64,000 bases of DNA from Thraustochytrium sp. TN22 (GCA_013306675.1 JABLUY010000163.1:1-64000), one strand, 5' to 3'; numbered from the stretch's first letter, positions 37,401 to 49,816 are shown. Numbers and translations are program-made. Notes: generated from the letters alone by a model not told the origin.

Positions 37401-38985
37401 TCCGGCGAGTCGTCGCGGCCCGCTCCGGCGCGTGAGAAGTCAAGTCGTCACCTTCTACTTGCTGGGTCTTGCTCGCCGATGATCGGGCGGCAAGGAAACG
37501 ATCGCTTTTAGCGGTGCGGAGCGGAAGCTCTCCTGCCAGTGGTGCCAACGGTGGTGCTGGAGCGAGATCATCAGCCTCGTCTCCGCACCCAGCTCGCCCG
37601 CCTCCTGCTGCATTGGCACGATTGGCACTGGCACGGCGGCACGGCGCGCAATGACGCTGCACTGCAGCGCAGTGCTGAGTGCGCCGCCGCGCGCGCTGCG
37701 CTGCACCCGGGACCGCGACGAGACTCACACTAGACGGCGAGACGGGCCGGGACGAGCGCGCCGCGGGGCCGAGTCCGTGGCCCCGCCTTACAAGTGGCGC
37801 GGTCGGCCACGCGGCCAAGGGCCTGGAGCGGTGGAGCCTCGTGTCCTGTCATGTCGTGTCGTGTCGTGTGTTGAGGAGCAGCACTGCCAGTGGTGATGGC
37901 CGGCCTGGCCAGACTCGGAAAAGAAAAGCTCCAAGGCCTAGCTCTAGCTAGAGCTAGCTAGCTAGCTAAGGAGAGCCCGGCCGCCGGAGGCACGGAGGCG
38001 CCTGGTGCGGGGCCTGCCCAGCAGCCATCGACCGACGTGGCCCACTGCGGCGGCCCAGCAATCTACACGCGAACAAGTACTTATCTTAGGCAAGCAAACA
38101 AGCAAGGCACGTCCGCCACTCCCTGACTGACCGCCGACCACTCGGAGTGCAGGCTCTTTCAGCTTGCCTGGCTGCTGCAGATGCTCTGGCCGCCCAAGCA
38201 GCCAGCTGGTCGCGCCGACAGCTCCAGCACTGACGTGCAGTAACTTAGCTCGCGGGGAGCGGGGTCCGTCCTTGACCGCTCGCAAAGTAACAAAGCAATC
38301 CGGCCTCGCTGCTCACGGACCGAACCCACCGTCCAAGTGTGCCGCGCGTCGCAACCACGCGCGTCGGAGGATTCTGCAGTGGAGAAAACAGTGGTAACTG
38401 CGTGCAGCCAGAGCGCAGACTCACCTCAGGCAGGCTCGCGCCGCGGCGGCTGGCGAGTGCCGCACGGCGCGCTCCGAGTCCGAGTCGCGGCGCGCGCGCC
38501 GGTCCGCCGGCACGTGGAAATCGGCCACCATGGGCGCAGCCGCACTGCAGTGAGTGTGGCTGGCAGCTGGCTGGCCGGCGAGCGCCGAGTCAGCCGAGTC
38601 ACGCTGGCGGTACGTTCTGCAGGCCTATAGCTGCTGCGGCACGTGCAGTTTGCGCAACGCACAAGGCGCGGTGCGCGAACGCAAGTACACATCGGCGCTT
38701 GGGACACGCGAACATAATGAGGACAGCGTCCGCGTAAGTCCGCGTTTTAGCGCACAACGACGCACACCAGCCCGCGCCCGTGGTGATGGCCGCCCATGAC
38801 CACGCATGCACAGTGCGGCGCCGGCGGGCTCGCAAAGGCTCGGCCGCTCACCATCAGCCGGCCGCTCACCATCAGGCTCGCGGCCGCTCGAGCTCACTCG
38901 AGCTCGCTCGCGCTCACCTGCGCCGAGCGCGCCCCTCGGCAAGGTGACCACCGCTCGCGGCCCGCGCCGGGCCCGGCCCGCCGCC
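34413..38985. other. 4.6-kb gene-free region with repeats and promoter-like motifs
   Basis: No ORF here looks like a protein; the long ones are Arg/Ala/Ser compositional artefacts. It holds a 65-bp GCCTC pentamer tract (34607-34672), G-rich runs (35030-35070), a GGGCT tandem (35180-35212) and a GCTC tract (35266-35290). There is a (GCAC)n/(GCAA)n run near 36365-36395, four CTGCCAGTGG motifs (36863, 37263, 37533, 37884) and a CTAGCTAG cluster (37938-37967). I found no tRNA-like cloverleaf by eye. It may be regulatory, hold unrecognised RNA genes, or be a decayed region. Confidence 0.45.
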
Positions 38986-41900
38986 ATGGCGCGGGCCGGC
39001 GCCGCTGCCGCCAACGTGAAGGTGCTCGCCGGCGTGGGCCACGTTCAGGGTTGGCTGCTGGTGGACGCGGACGAGGCGGGCGCGTGGACGCCGGCCTGGG
39101 CGGTGTTCGACCCGGACGTGCCGCTGCTGCTCTTGCAGGCTGGCCATCGCCACCGCACGGAGGATGGTCCACTCGTGACGCTCCAGCTCGACCGCCGGCA
39201 TTCGCATGTCCTTCAGCTGCGCCACCGAGGCCAGACCTCCAGGGGTGGGGAGCCCTTCGCGTTCCGCGTCACCGTGCGTAGCGGCGTGGCGGTGCGCCTG
39301 GCTGCAAGATCTGCCGAGGCCGCCGATGTCTGGGTGGGCGCCATCCGGGACGCCCTCAAGGGGCGTGCCAAGGCGCCCAGGCCCGTCGCCGGCCTTGACC
39401 CGCCGAGCTGGTGCCCGCGAGCTCGTACACCGCTCAAGGCGCTCAGCCACGCGCACTACTACGAGTACTTTACGCCGCACCGCGCGCGGCCCGCCGATGC
39501 GGGGCTCGCACGCGCGCTCCGTGATGCCGGCCTTGGCCTCGCGCTCGAAGCCGGTCTGGACCAGTGGTACGCCGTAGCGCGCGGCGAACCAGCCTTTGCA
39601 GCCACTGCGCTGCAAGCCGTGGCGCGCGGCTTCCTGGCGCGCCGCCGCCTGCGTCGCCGCCGCCTCCAACGCGCGCTTCGCCATCGCCTGCGCCTGGAGG
39701 AGCGCGCCCGCGGCCCGCACGACGCCTTCCCGCACGTGCGCAAGCTCATGCTACTTGCGCCGCGCTTTGCGGCCAAAAACGCCACTCGACTCCAGGCATG
39801 GTACCGTGCGACGTGTGAGCGCAGGCCCTATCTGGCGTTGCGTCGCGCCCTCTGCGCGCTCCAGCACCGCTGGACCGCCTGGCTCCGCCGCCGCTCCCGA
39901 GCCGTGCTCCGCTTACAGTGCTTCTGGCGGCGCCTGCAGGCGCAGCGCGAGCGCCTCGCGCGGGCCACTGTCCGGGAGCGCGCCGTCCGCGCCGCCTCTG
40001 TCGACCTGCTCCACGGTCAGCTCCTGCGCGCCCTGGCTGGCCGCATCCGCGCGGCGCGGGCCGTGCAAGCCTGGCTACGCCGCCGCCGTGCGCTTCGTCG
40101 CCTGCGACAGGTCCAGGCCCACGTGCGTGGCGCACTCGTCCGTCTTGGCCAAGCTCGCAAGACCCGTGCAGCCTGTCTTTTGCAGGCCGCATGGCGCGGT
40201 AGCACGGCGCGCCGGACCTATCGTCGCAGACTCTGCCTCTGCAAGCGCGTGCGCGACATCATCCTCACGCATTTAGCGCGCAAGGGCTTTGTGCGCGTGC
40301 GGCGCGCCTCCACGCTCACGGCTGCCCGCTTCCGTGGCCGCACCGAGGTGCGGACCTATCACCGCCAGCGCTGGGCCGCGGGCCTCCTGCAGCGCGTCGT
40401 GCGTATCTGGATGCAGCTGCGCAGGGCGCGCGCGCACCTGCGGGCGCTCACACGGACGCAGCAGGTTGCCCGCGGCTGGCTCGCTCGCCATCGACTCGCG
40501 TGCCAGCGTGCCTCAGCCGCCCGCATCCAGGCCTTCGCGAGGACCTTCGCCTCGGCGCGCCCTGCGTATCAGCGCAAGCGCCGCGCTGCCATTCTGCTCG
40601 CAGCCAACACGCGTCGCCACCTCGCTCAACGGCGTCTGCACCGCGAGATCGCCGCACGCTCCATCCAGGCCTGGTGGCGTGGGTCGCGCTTCCACCGCGT
40701 CTTCAAGGCCATCTTTGCCGCAGCGCGCCGCGCGGCCGTCGCGCTCCAGGCCCTTTGGCGCGCCTATCGCCTGCGCGCCGCGCGCTGTGCCCACACCGAG
40801 GAGGTCCTCGTTCTCCAGCGCCGCAGCGAGCTCCCACCGTGGGCCGCTGCGCCCAGCGTCTCTGCAGAGGCCGAGGCGGCGCTGCGCCTCTCCGGGGCCG
40901 CCTGTGGCGCACTCGGCGCCCAGCGCGCCATTCTCCATGGCTCTGTCCGCGAGCACCACCGCACCGCGCTCGAGGCTGTCTTGCGCGCCGCCGACCGGAG
41001 CGATTACGCTGCCACGCTCAGCGCACGCATGCACTGCATGCACTGGCTCCAGGACGCCATTGCAAACGTGCAGTGGCGCCTTCCGGGCGTCGGCCCGCGC
41101 ATCGTCTACGCTGCGGCCGCGCTGCAGACGCTCGCTGCCACGGGTCGCGCACAGACGCTCGTCGACGTCATCGCGCGCCACGCGCTGGACCGCCTGCTGT
41201 GCGTCCAGGGCCCAGCCGTCCCGCTCGGCAGTCTCGACGCGGCGCTGTCGCCGGCGCAGGTCGTCGCCCGCGTCGACGCGGCGCAGGATCGCCTCGAGGC
41301 CGCCTACGCGCAGGCTCACGCCGACCTCGAGGCCTTGGCGATTGCCGCCAGCGAAGCCGCGTCGCGCGCCGAGCGTCACGGCAAGCAGCTCGTCGACGAC
41401 ACCGAGCGCGCCGACCGCAAGCTCCTTGCGCTTCAAGAGGCCGCCGAGCCCGCACGCCGGGCCCTGCACGAAGCCGAGTGCGTCCTCGAGCACCTGCGAC
41501 GGAGACCGGTTCCTGCCTGCACGGTAGACCAGGCTCGCGCGGATCTCGCGGCGGCCCGCCGCGCGCGGTGCGAGCGCCAGCTCGCGCTCGCCGAGACGCC
41601 CCTGCGCGCCGCGGCGGCCCTGCGTGACGCCATCCAGCGTTGCAAGCACCGCCTGGAGCTGCGCTTCGCCGAGACCGGCGACCTGCGCGAGCGCCTCGCG
41701 ACGGCCCAGGACTGGGCGCCCATGGTCTTCGAGCTTGCCGTCGCTGAAATGCACGGCCCTTCTGGTCCTCTGCGCGACGCGGCGCTACGGCTTCAAGGCC
41801 TCCACGATGACCTCGCGCGCGCCGACCAGGGCCTCGCGGCGGCGCGCGCCGCCGCCTGCCTCCACTGCGCCGACCGACGCCACGATGTGGGCTCCATGCA

Positions 41901-43023
41901 CCATCGTCAACGCCAGGCGCGCGGACGCTTCGACCGCGGCCTCGTCGCCTTTGCAGCTGCCCTTGGGCTGCACGCCGCCAGCCTGCCCTTTGTGGACCAT
42001 CTTCTGGACCTCGCCAAGATGCACTTGGCGGAGCTGGCCGCGGAGACACATCTCTGGGCCGAGGAGCTCGCCAGCGTACTCGCCGCGCACCATGCGGACC
42101 GTGCCGCGCTCGCAAAGGCGATCCCTCGGGCCGCTGCGGAGGCAGCAGTCGCCGAAGCCGTCGCCGCGGAGCGCGACTGCCGCGCAGCGCGCGACCTCGC
42201 CGAGAGCGACCCGCACAACTTCGCGTGGAGCCGCTTCATCGGCCTGCACGTGACGCCTACAGCGATCCGGGCGGAACGCGCGCGTGTCGCAGCGCTCTCC
42301 TTGGTCCGCGTGATGGCCTTCAAACGCGACGACTTGGACGCTGCTGACTCCACAGACCTGGACGACAGCGATCTCGACGAGGAGGCTCTGAACGAGACCG
42401 ACGAGGATCTCGAGACGTCCTCGGTGGCGGAGACGCTTTCGACGTGCTCCTGCAATTCGTGTGCGCGCAAACGCTTCGGCATGGCGGAGCCGGGCTTCTT
42501 CGACGCGCTTCTCGAGGCCAAGCTTGCCAAGAAGGAGGAGCCACCCGCGCAGCCGGATGCGAAGCGGGGTTCGCGCGCCTTGCGGCCGCGGCGGTCCACG
42601 ATCGCGCTTGCAGTTCGCGCCACGATCTTCCCCCAGGCAGAGCGCGCACGCCGCGCCAACGAGGCCGCAGTCACCGTGCAGTGTGCTGCACGGACATGGG
42701 CCGCCGCACGTGAGCTGAGGCGCCGGCGCGAAGACATGGCGGAGCGTGCCACCGTCTTCCACGCAGCGTCGCTTCTGCAAGCCATGTACCGGCGCGCGTA
42801 CCCGGCGCGCGACCGCCTTTGTCAGGCGCTCGCGGCCCGATACACCAAGCACCGGCATGAGAACCTCGACATTTGCTACTACACGGACCGCCTCACGGGC
42901 GAGGCATCCTGGGATCGGCCGGCCATCATGGCGCGCTTTTTGATCGACATCCCTGTGGAGGAGGCAGCTGGCGCCCAGGGCAACTCCGCGGTGCCTAACC
43001 CGCCCTCGCTGGAGACCTTGTAG
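38986..43023 (+). CDS. Giant adaptor with PH domain, ~12 IQ motifs and WW domain
   Basis: The ATG at 38986 gives 1345 residues; an in-frame ATG at 38806 would add 60 low-complexity residues. Residues ~10-125 look like a PH domain (VQGWLLVDADEAGAWTPAWAVF ... VWVGAIRDAL, with the final-helix Trp). From ~200 to 620 about ten IQ-like motifs follow (LQAVARGFLARRRL, LQAAWRGSTARRTYRR, IQAWWRGSRF, LQALWRAYRLRAA), each a calmodulin or light-chain site. A long helical middle (~640-1130) and an acidic linker lead to two more IQ motifs. A C-terminal WW-like domain (~1292: ICYYTDRLTGEASWDRP) ends the protein. A Ca2+/calmodulin-regulated cytoskeletal or membrane scaffold is the inference. I know no exact ortholog. 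Confidence 0.8.
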   Translation: MARAGAAAANVKVLAGVGHVQGWLLVDADEAGAWTPAWAVFDPDVPLLLLQAGHRHRTEDGPLVTLQLDRRHSHVLQLRHRGQTSRGGEPFAFRVTVRSGVAVRLAARSAEAADVWVGAIRDALKGRAKAPRPVAGLDPPSWCPRARTPLKALSHAHYYEYFTPHRARPADAGLARALRDAGLGLALEAGLDQWYAVARGEPAFAATALQAVARGFLARRRLRRRRLQRALRHRLRLEERARGPHDAFPHVRKLMLLAPRFAAKNATRLQAWYRATCERRPYLALRRALCALQHRWTAWLRRRSRAVLRLQCFWRRLQAQRERLARATVRERAVRAASVDLLHGQLLRALAGRIRAARAVQAWLRRRRALRRLRQVQAHVRGALVRLGQARKTRAACLLQAAWRGSTARRTYRRRLCLCKRVRDIILTHLARKGFVRVRRASTLTAARFRGRTEVRTYHRQRWAAGLLQRVVRIWMQLRRARAHLRALTRTQQVARGWLARHRLACQRASAARIQAFARTFASARPAYQRKRRAAILLAANTRRHLAQRRLHREIAARSIQAWWRGSRFHRVFKAIFAAARRAAVALQALWRAYRLRAARCAHTEEVLVLQRRSELPPWAAAPSVSAEAEAALRLSGAACGALGAQRAILHGSVREHHRTALEAVLRAADRSDYAATLSARMHCMHWLQDAIANVQWRLPGVGPRIVYAAAALQTLAATGRAQTLVDVIARHALDRLLCVQGPAVPLGSLDAALSPAQVVARVDAAQDRLEAAYAQAHADLEALAIAASEAASRAERHGKQLVDDTERADRKLLALQEAAEPARRALHEAECVLEHLRRRPVPACTVDQARADLAAARRARCERQLALAETPLRAAAALRDAIQRCKHRLELRFAETGDLRERLATAQDWAPMVFELAVAEMHGPSGPLRDAALRLQGLHDDLARADQGLAAARAAACLHCADRRHDVGSMHHRQRQARGRFDRGLVAFAAALGLHAASLPFVDHLLDLAKMHLAELAAETHLWAEELASVLAAHHADRAALAKAIPRAAAEAAVAEAVAAERDCRAARDLAESDPHNFAWSRFIGLHVTPTAIRAERARVAALSLVRVMAFKRDDLDAADSTDLDDSDLDEEALNETDEDLETSSVAETLSTCSCNSCARKRFGMAEPGFFDALLEAKLAKKEEPPAQPDAKRGSRALRPRRSTIALAVRATIFPQAERARRANEAAVTVQCAARTWAAARELRRRREDMAERATVFHAASLLQAMYRRAYPARDRLCQALAARYTKHRHENLDICYYTDRLTGEASWDRPAIMARFLIDIPVEEAAGAQGNSAVPNPPSLETL

Positions 43024-43107
43024 TTTCAGAAAAGAAAGGGGGAAAAAAACCTGCTTTGTACATTTGTAAGGAAAAGTACCACCACCACGTCGTGGCTGCT
43101 CGTTGGC

Positions 43108-43749
43108 TCACATGCTGCTGGTGCTCCCGAGGAGCGAGAGCGCCAAGCCGTAGAGACGCGCATCCACGACGACCTTGGGCCGGCCACGCACGAGCGAGGC
43201 CGGATCCTGCAGAATGCCAAGGAGGTCCTCGATGGCAACCACGTGAACCTGAATGTGCTCGCCATCGTCCGGGTTCGCCTTGGGCGCCTGGTTCTCCGCA
43301 GCGTCCATGTCCACGTCCACGCACACGTACTGCATCGAGTCCGCCGAGACGCCAGGGTCCGACAGCACAACGGGCGAGACGTGTGTCACGCGCGAGACCA
43401 CCAGACCGGTCTCCTCGCGAAGCTCTCGCACCGCGGCCTGCTCCGCTGTCTCGCCCTCGTCCACCAAGCCGGCCGGAACCTCCAGCACGTAGGCGCCCGT
43501 CGGCGGCCGGAACTGCGACACCAGCACCGTCTTGGGCTTCTCGTCGCGCTTCAGCAGCCTGCACACGACCGCCACGCCGTCCGAGTCCCCCTTGCGCGTG
43601 CTGCGCTCCGCCATCTCCCACTCGCGCTCCTTGCCATCCTCATCCCGAAACCGCAGTTTCGCCAGCCGCAGCCACCGGAAGCCCTCTGGCTGCACCTGCT
43701 GCTTCTCCACCACCTCCGCGTTGCGCTCCTCCTCCTCCTTGTCCGCCAT
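43108..43749 (-). CDS. NUDIX hydrolase, ADP-ribose/nucleotide-sugar pyrophosphatase type
   Basis: The ATG at 43749 gives 213 residues; upstream codons fall in duplicated non-coding sequence. The NUDIX box is complete: G-LVDEG-E-TAEQAAV-REL-REETGL, with the Arg-Glu-x-x-Glu-Glu metal ligands. The preceding SQFRPPTGAYVLEVPAGLVDEGE is typical of the NUDT5/NUDT14/ADPRase branch, where an Ala-Gly precedes the box. Expected reaction: ADP-ribose or a related sugar nucleotide to AMP plus sugar phosphate, Mg2+-dependent. It converges on the PH/IQ/WW gene, 84 bp apart. Confidence 0.9.
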   Translation of the reverse strand: MADKEEEERNAEVVEKQQVQPEGFRWLRLAKLRFRDEDGKEREWEMAERSTRKGDSDGVAVVCRLLKRDEKPKTVLVSQFRPPTGAYVLEVPAGLVDEGETAEQAAVRELREETGLVVSRVTHVSPVVLSDPGVSADSMQYVCVDVDMDAAENQAPKANPDDGEHIQVHVVAIEDLLGILQDPASLVRGRPKVVVDARLYGLALSLLGSTSSM

Positions 43750-43857
43750 CCTGCCCAGCGTGGCGCGGCGCAGGCCGTGCTGTGACTCCTTCTTTGCTGC
43801 TGCTTGCGCTTGCGCCGCCTGTGCGAGGCCCAGACATCCAAGCAGGATGCGCCTGCC

Positions 43858-44190
43858 TGCACCGTCATCAAGAGCAAGATCTTGGAGGAGAAGGACCAGA
43901 CGAAACAAGAAGCCGACCGCGGCACTCTTTCTTCATCGCCTCGATGCAATGCAATGATCTGCGTCCAATGAGATGAGTCAAGGCAAGTCGTCGCCTGCCT
44001 GCAGATTGCAGACGCCAAGCACCTACCTGCCTGCACCGATGCAAGATCTTGGAGGAGAAGGACCAGACGAAACAAGAAGCCGAGCGCGGCACTCTTGCTT
44101 CATCGCCTTGATGCAATGATCTGCGTCCAATGAGATGAGTCAAGGCAAGTCTTCGCCTGCCTGCAGATTGCGAAGCAGCCAGCTGCCAGG
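43858..44190. repeat. Tandem duplication, period 167 bp
   Basis: Two imperfect copies lie head to tail. Each contains AGATCTTGGAGGAGAAGGAC (starting 43877 and 44044), a CGGCACTCTT-CTTCATCGCC block, GATGCAATGATCTGCGTCC and AGTCAAGGCAAGTC, and ends in CGCCTGCCTGCAGATTGC. Differences are small indels and a few substitutions. It is non-coding, at the 5' side of the NUDIX gene, and abuts the kinesin-derived segment. Confidence 0.85.
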
Positions 44191-44196
44191 TCCTCG

Positions 44197-46539
<2,343 letters not shown>

Positions 46540-47124
46540 ACATGGAGGTGCACGGCCGCGCGTGTTTCGTCAAGGTGCTGGGCAACGGCGAGGACGAGGC
46601 CGACCCGGACCGCGTCGCGTACCGCGCGGAGCTGGACAACGAGATCAAGGTCTACCGCGCCCTCAAGCCGCTGCAGGGCAAGGCCATCCCCGAGCTCGTC
46701 TGCTCCGCGTTCGCGCGCTACTTTGACCTGCGCGTCATGGCCGTCACCCTCGAGGGCGCCAGCCTCGCCAGCGCCAAGGGCCGCGCCAAGGCCCGGGCCC
46801 TCCTCCTTCCTGACGCCGACGCCACTGACGACACTGACGCCGCCGCCGCCGAGCTCGCGGCGCGCGCCAAGACCGCGCTCGCGGCGCTCCACGCCCACGG
46901 CTACCTGCACGGCGACGTGGCGCTGCGAAACGTCGTCATCAACGACGCCGGCGCCGTCAAGCTCATGGACCTCGGCCGCACCACCCGCCGCGGCTGCAAC
47001 GAGGCCGCCTGCGCCGACGAGATGCGCCACCTCCACGAGGCCATCCACGGCCTCTTTCTCAATCCATCACCCTGATTAGTTGTCTCATTCGTTTTTGGTT
47101 GGGTTTTACTTGGACGGGAAGAAG

Positions 47125-47670
47125 TTAGGCATGGGACGGGAAGAAGTTAGGCATGGTGCGGTTCTCCGCCGTCTTCTTCTGGGTTGGGGCACCACCGGCC
47201 TCCATCTTCTGCTTGTACATGCGATTTCCGGCCATAACCACTTGCCTGTCTTTCTCAAAGTAGACGTTAACGCCGCAGAACCTGGTGTTTGCATGTCCGG
47301 AGTTGGTCGTCGCTGCCAAGTACCTCCCCGGCTTCGGAGGATCTTCGCCGTTGTTCATCTGACGGTAGTGCTGTGCCACCATCTTGCCAATCGCCGCGTC
47401 CTCGCCCTGACGAAGCGTGCGGCCCAGTTCCTCGCGTGCCAAAGCCATGATGTCCAGGGAAGTCATGTTCCCGTCGTCTACATCCATATTAGCTTGACCA
47501 CGGTTCGCCGTGTCCACTCTGGACGCTTCGAGCACCCGGTTCATCAGTAACGCTTCCACGACCAAATCATTGGATGACTTGGGATTCATAAACTGCCTCA
47601 TAGCCTGCACTCTCTCGGCTAGTTCGAGCTCCTTCAACCGTGCCAGATGCGAAATTTGATTTTCGTTTTA
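47125..47670 (-). CDS. Unknown ORF without an ATG near its 5' end
   Basis: A clean open frame encodes about 180 residues. It starts after a stop with NENQISHLARLKELELAERV (helical), then NPKSSNDLVVEALLMNRV, a Met/Asp-rich linker, and a C-terminal block (GRYLAATTNSGHANTRFCGV, NVYFEKDRQVVMAGNRMYKQ). The composition is less Ala/Arg-biased than the neighbours. The first ATG is well inside, so the 5' end is missing, spliced in, or decayed. I recognise no family. Confidence 0.45.
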
Positions 47671-47685
47671 CGAGCGTAGAGTTGC

Positions 47686-48174
47686 CTAGTCGGTCTCCTC
47701 GGGCACGTTGAAGTCGTACCAGGCCTCCAGCTTGTCAAAGAACGCCGCAAACCGCGCACGAAGCGGGCTCTCCACTGTCACGAGCACGTGCATCGCGAAG
47801 AAGGGAGTAAACAGCGTCTGCGGGCCCATGACGTCGTTCGACCGCGGGACGTAAACGAGCTTCGTGTTGAGTCCCGGGACTTTCATCTCTCTAAACTTCT
47901 TCGCGTCGGCTTCGTCTACCTCCTCGCTGCCGTCCAGCTTGATGTAATCAAGTGCGCGCCAACCGGCCGATGTCGCCTCTGACACGTAGCTTTCAATGGC
48001 GTGGTCGTCGCCGATTGGGATGCCGGCCATCAGCGCAAGTGAGAGGCCCGGGATGGAGAAGTGCTTGAACCTGGAGCAGGAGTACGACGCGTCTTCATCG
48101 AGAAACGATTGCTCAAAGAGGTGGATCATCGTGGTGTGGCACACTTTCTCCTCGTTCGGGTCGTAAGAAGGCTC
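47686..48174 (-). CDS. Unknown ORF, possible gene remnant
   Basis: The frame reads SEPSYDPNEEKVCHTTMIHL, then FEQSFLDEDASYSCSRFKHF, IPGLSLALMAGIPIGDDHAI, a WRALDYIKLDGSEEVDEADA segment and a hydrophobic TLFTPFFAMHVLVTVESPL, ending DFNVPEETD. The first ATG is at 48129, after about 15 codons that already look coding. It lies 15 bp upstream of, and in the same frame as, the previous ORF, separated by two stops. Together they may be one degenerate gene. No family recognised. Confidence 0.45.
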   Translation of the reverse strand, partial: EPSYDPNEEKVCHTTMIHLFEQSFLDEDASYSCSRFKHFSIPGLSLALMAGIPIGDDHAIESYVSEATSAGWRALDYIKLDGSEEVDEADAKKFREMKVPGLNTKLVYVPRSNDVMGPQTLFTPFFAMHVLVTVESPLRARFAAFFDKLEAWYDFNVPEETD

Positions 48175-48682
48175 GCTCGACCCTGGACCTCAGTTATTTA
48201 TCTCGCGCAGCAAGGCGTCTTGCAAATCAACTTGCAGAGTGCTCGCTGCCTTTCCGTGAGAGCGATTCCCGCCTCGTCACTCCTTTACGCTGCATTCTCA
48301 CAGCCAGAGCTTCTGCGGCAGATCAGCTCCAAGCCGACGGCGACCTCCACTGGTTACCCGCCTCCAGTCCGTGGCCATCGCCTCCACGGCCACTGGCACC
48401 ATTCGTGGACATCGCTCCTCCCCTCCCAAGGCTCGGGCTTGCGTTGCGCAAATAGGCCGCACCGCCGCGATAGGCCGCGCGCCGCGCCGCGGCCGGGCGG
48501 CCTCGCCTTCTGCGTCCACCCATTTATTTGAATCAAATGCAAATCAATTCGTACGGCGGCGGCGGCGCCACCAGACCCCCTTCTTCTTCTTCTTCGTCTT
48601 CTTGATCGGCGGCGGCGTCGCGGCGCGGCGCGGCGCGGCGCGGCGCGGCGCCCCGCGCGCGGCCCGGCCGCAGGCCATCGTC
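48175..48682. promoter_or_regulatory. Upstream region of the ARID gene
   Basis: About 500 bp without a gene. A TCTTCT-rich stretch (48578-48606) is followed by a GGCGC pentamer tract at 48619-48651, which ends some 30 bp before the ATG. Confidence 0.45.
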
Positions 48683-49816
48683 ATGGCCGGGCCGGTGCTG
48701 ACGCCGTTCCTGGCGGCCAGCGCCGCGGCGGCGGCCGACCAGGCCGCGGACTTCGCGCGGGGCCGCGCGGGCGAGGGCGAGGACGGCTTCGCGGCCTTCC
48801 ACGCACAGCAGGGCCGCGAGCTCGGGCTGTCCGAGTTCGTCAACAGCTTCTGCCTGCCCGTGTACGCCGTGCCGCTGCCGGCGCAGGCGCAGCAGGCGGA
48901 CGCGCGCGCCAAGGGGGCCAAGGCCGCCTCTCCAGCGCCCAAGGCCGCGACGCAAACCGCGCAGACCAAGGCGCAGACCAAGGCGGCGGCGCAGGCCGCG
49001 CAGGCGCAGCGCCGCACCAAGCGCGGCGCGCGCGTGGTGCCGCCGCGAGAGGCCGGCGCGGCGCGGACAACCGTCAAGCGCGAGCTGTCTAGCGGTCGAC
49101 AGCAGCACCAGCGCCAGCAGGCCGCGGCGGCCGCCGACGCGGACGGGGAGGAGGTCGAGTACACAACACGCTCGGGCCGCCAGACCAAGAAGCGCGTTGT
49201 GCACGGCGTGGTCGAGGAGGTGCGCGACGACGCGTCCTTTGTGGATACGGGCGAGCCGCTCGACGCCCTCGACGATGTCCTGCCGGCAACCACAGAGGCG
49301 CCGCGACGCAAGAAGCGGCGCACGAACGCGCAGAGCGCCGCTGCGCAGTACCGGTACTCTGTGGCCTTCGCGGACAAGGTCGGCACCTACAAGTTCACCG
49401 CGCACGTGGTCCTGCCGGCCGAGCGCCTGAGCGGCATTCGTGTGGACGGCGCGGGCCGTGTCGTGGCGGCTGGCGGCGACGCCCAGCTGCGCGAGGGCGA
49501 CCAGCTCGTGATGGACGATGCAGCAGCCCGATCATCAGTGTCGCCGCAGGAGTATCTGGACTCGTCCATTGTGACGGGTCGGCCAGGTCGCTTTGTGGGC
49601 GAGCGCGAGAAGCACATCTCCAAGCTCACCGGGCTCAAGGGCGAGCTCATTCACCCGACGCAGTTGCACAACGTGGTCTCGGCGCTCGGCGGCTACGACG
49701 CCGTCGTGACCAAGCAGCTCTGGCAGAAGGTGAGGCGCAAGCTCAATCTGCCCAACACCAGCTCCAGCGGCTTTGTGTTGCGGAGGACCTACGAGGAGTA
49801 CTTTTTGCGGGATTGA
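48683..49816 (+). CDS. ARID/BRIGHT-domain protein
   Basis: The ATG at 48683 gives 377 residues. The C-terminus matches an ARID DNA-binding domain: LIHPTQLHNVVSALGGYDAVV, KQLWQKVRRKLNLPNTSSSG and FVLRRTYEEYFL, covering helices H4-H7 with the GGY turn and the L-x(3)Y-x(2)Y end. The N-terminal ARID helices are degenerate. The middle has Ala/Gln/Lys-rich low complexity and bipartite basic stretches (RRKKRRTNAQ) suited to nuclear import. A chromatin or transcription role is inferred. The snoRNA array begins within 30-50 bp of its stop on the same strand, so the array could be transcribed with it. Confidence 0.8.
   Translation: MAGPVLTPFLAASAAAAADQAADFARGRAGEGEDGFAAFHAQQGRELGLSEFVNSFCLPVYAVPLPAQAQQADARAKGAKAASPAPKAATQTAQTKAQTKAAAQAAQAQRRTKRGARVVPPREAGAARTTVKRELSSGRQQHQRQQAAAAADADGEEVEYTTRSGRQTKKRVVHGVVEEVRDDASFVDTGEPLDALDDVLPATTEAPRRKKRRTNAQSAAAQYRYSVAFADKVGTYKFTAHVVLPAERLSGIRVDGAGRVVAAGGDAQLREGDQLVMDDAAARSSVSPQEYLDSSIVTGRPGRFVGEREKHISKLTGLKGELIHPTQLHNVVSALGGYDAVVTKQLWQKVRRKLNLPNTSSSGFVLRRTYEEYFLRD

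Noticed and set aside
36000-38800. Several 60-260-residue ORFs on both strands of the gene-free region
   Set aside because: All are Arg/Ala/Pro/Ser-dominated, overlap each other and have no domain, consistent with high GC alone.
43858-44190. 167-bp tandem duplication as an extension of the NUDIX protein
   Set aside because: The upstream frame reads the repeat without conservation, and the ATG at 43749 gives a normal-length protein.
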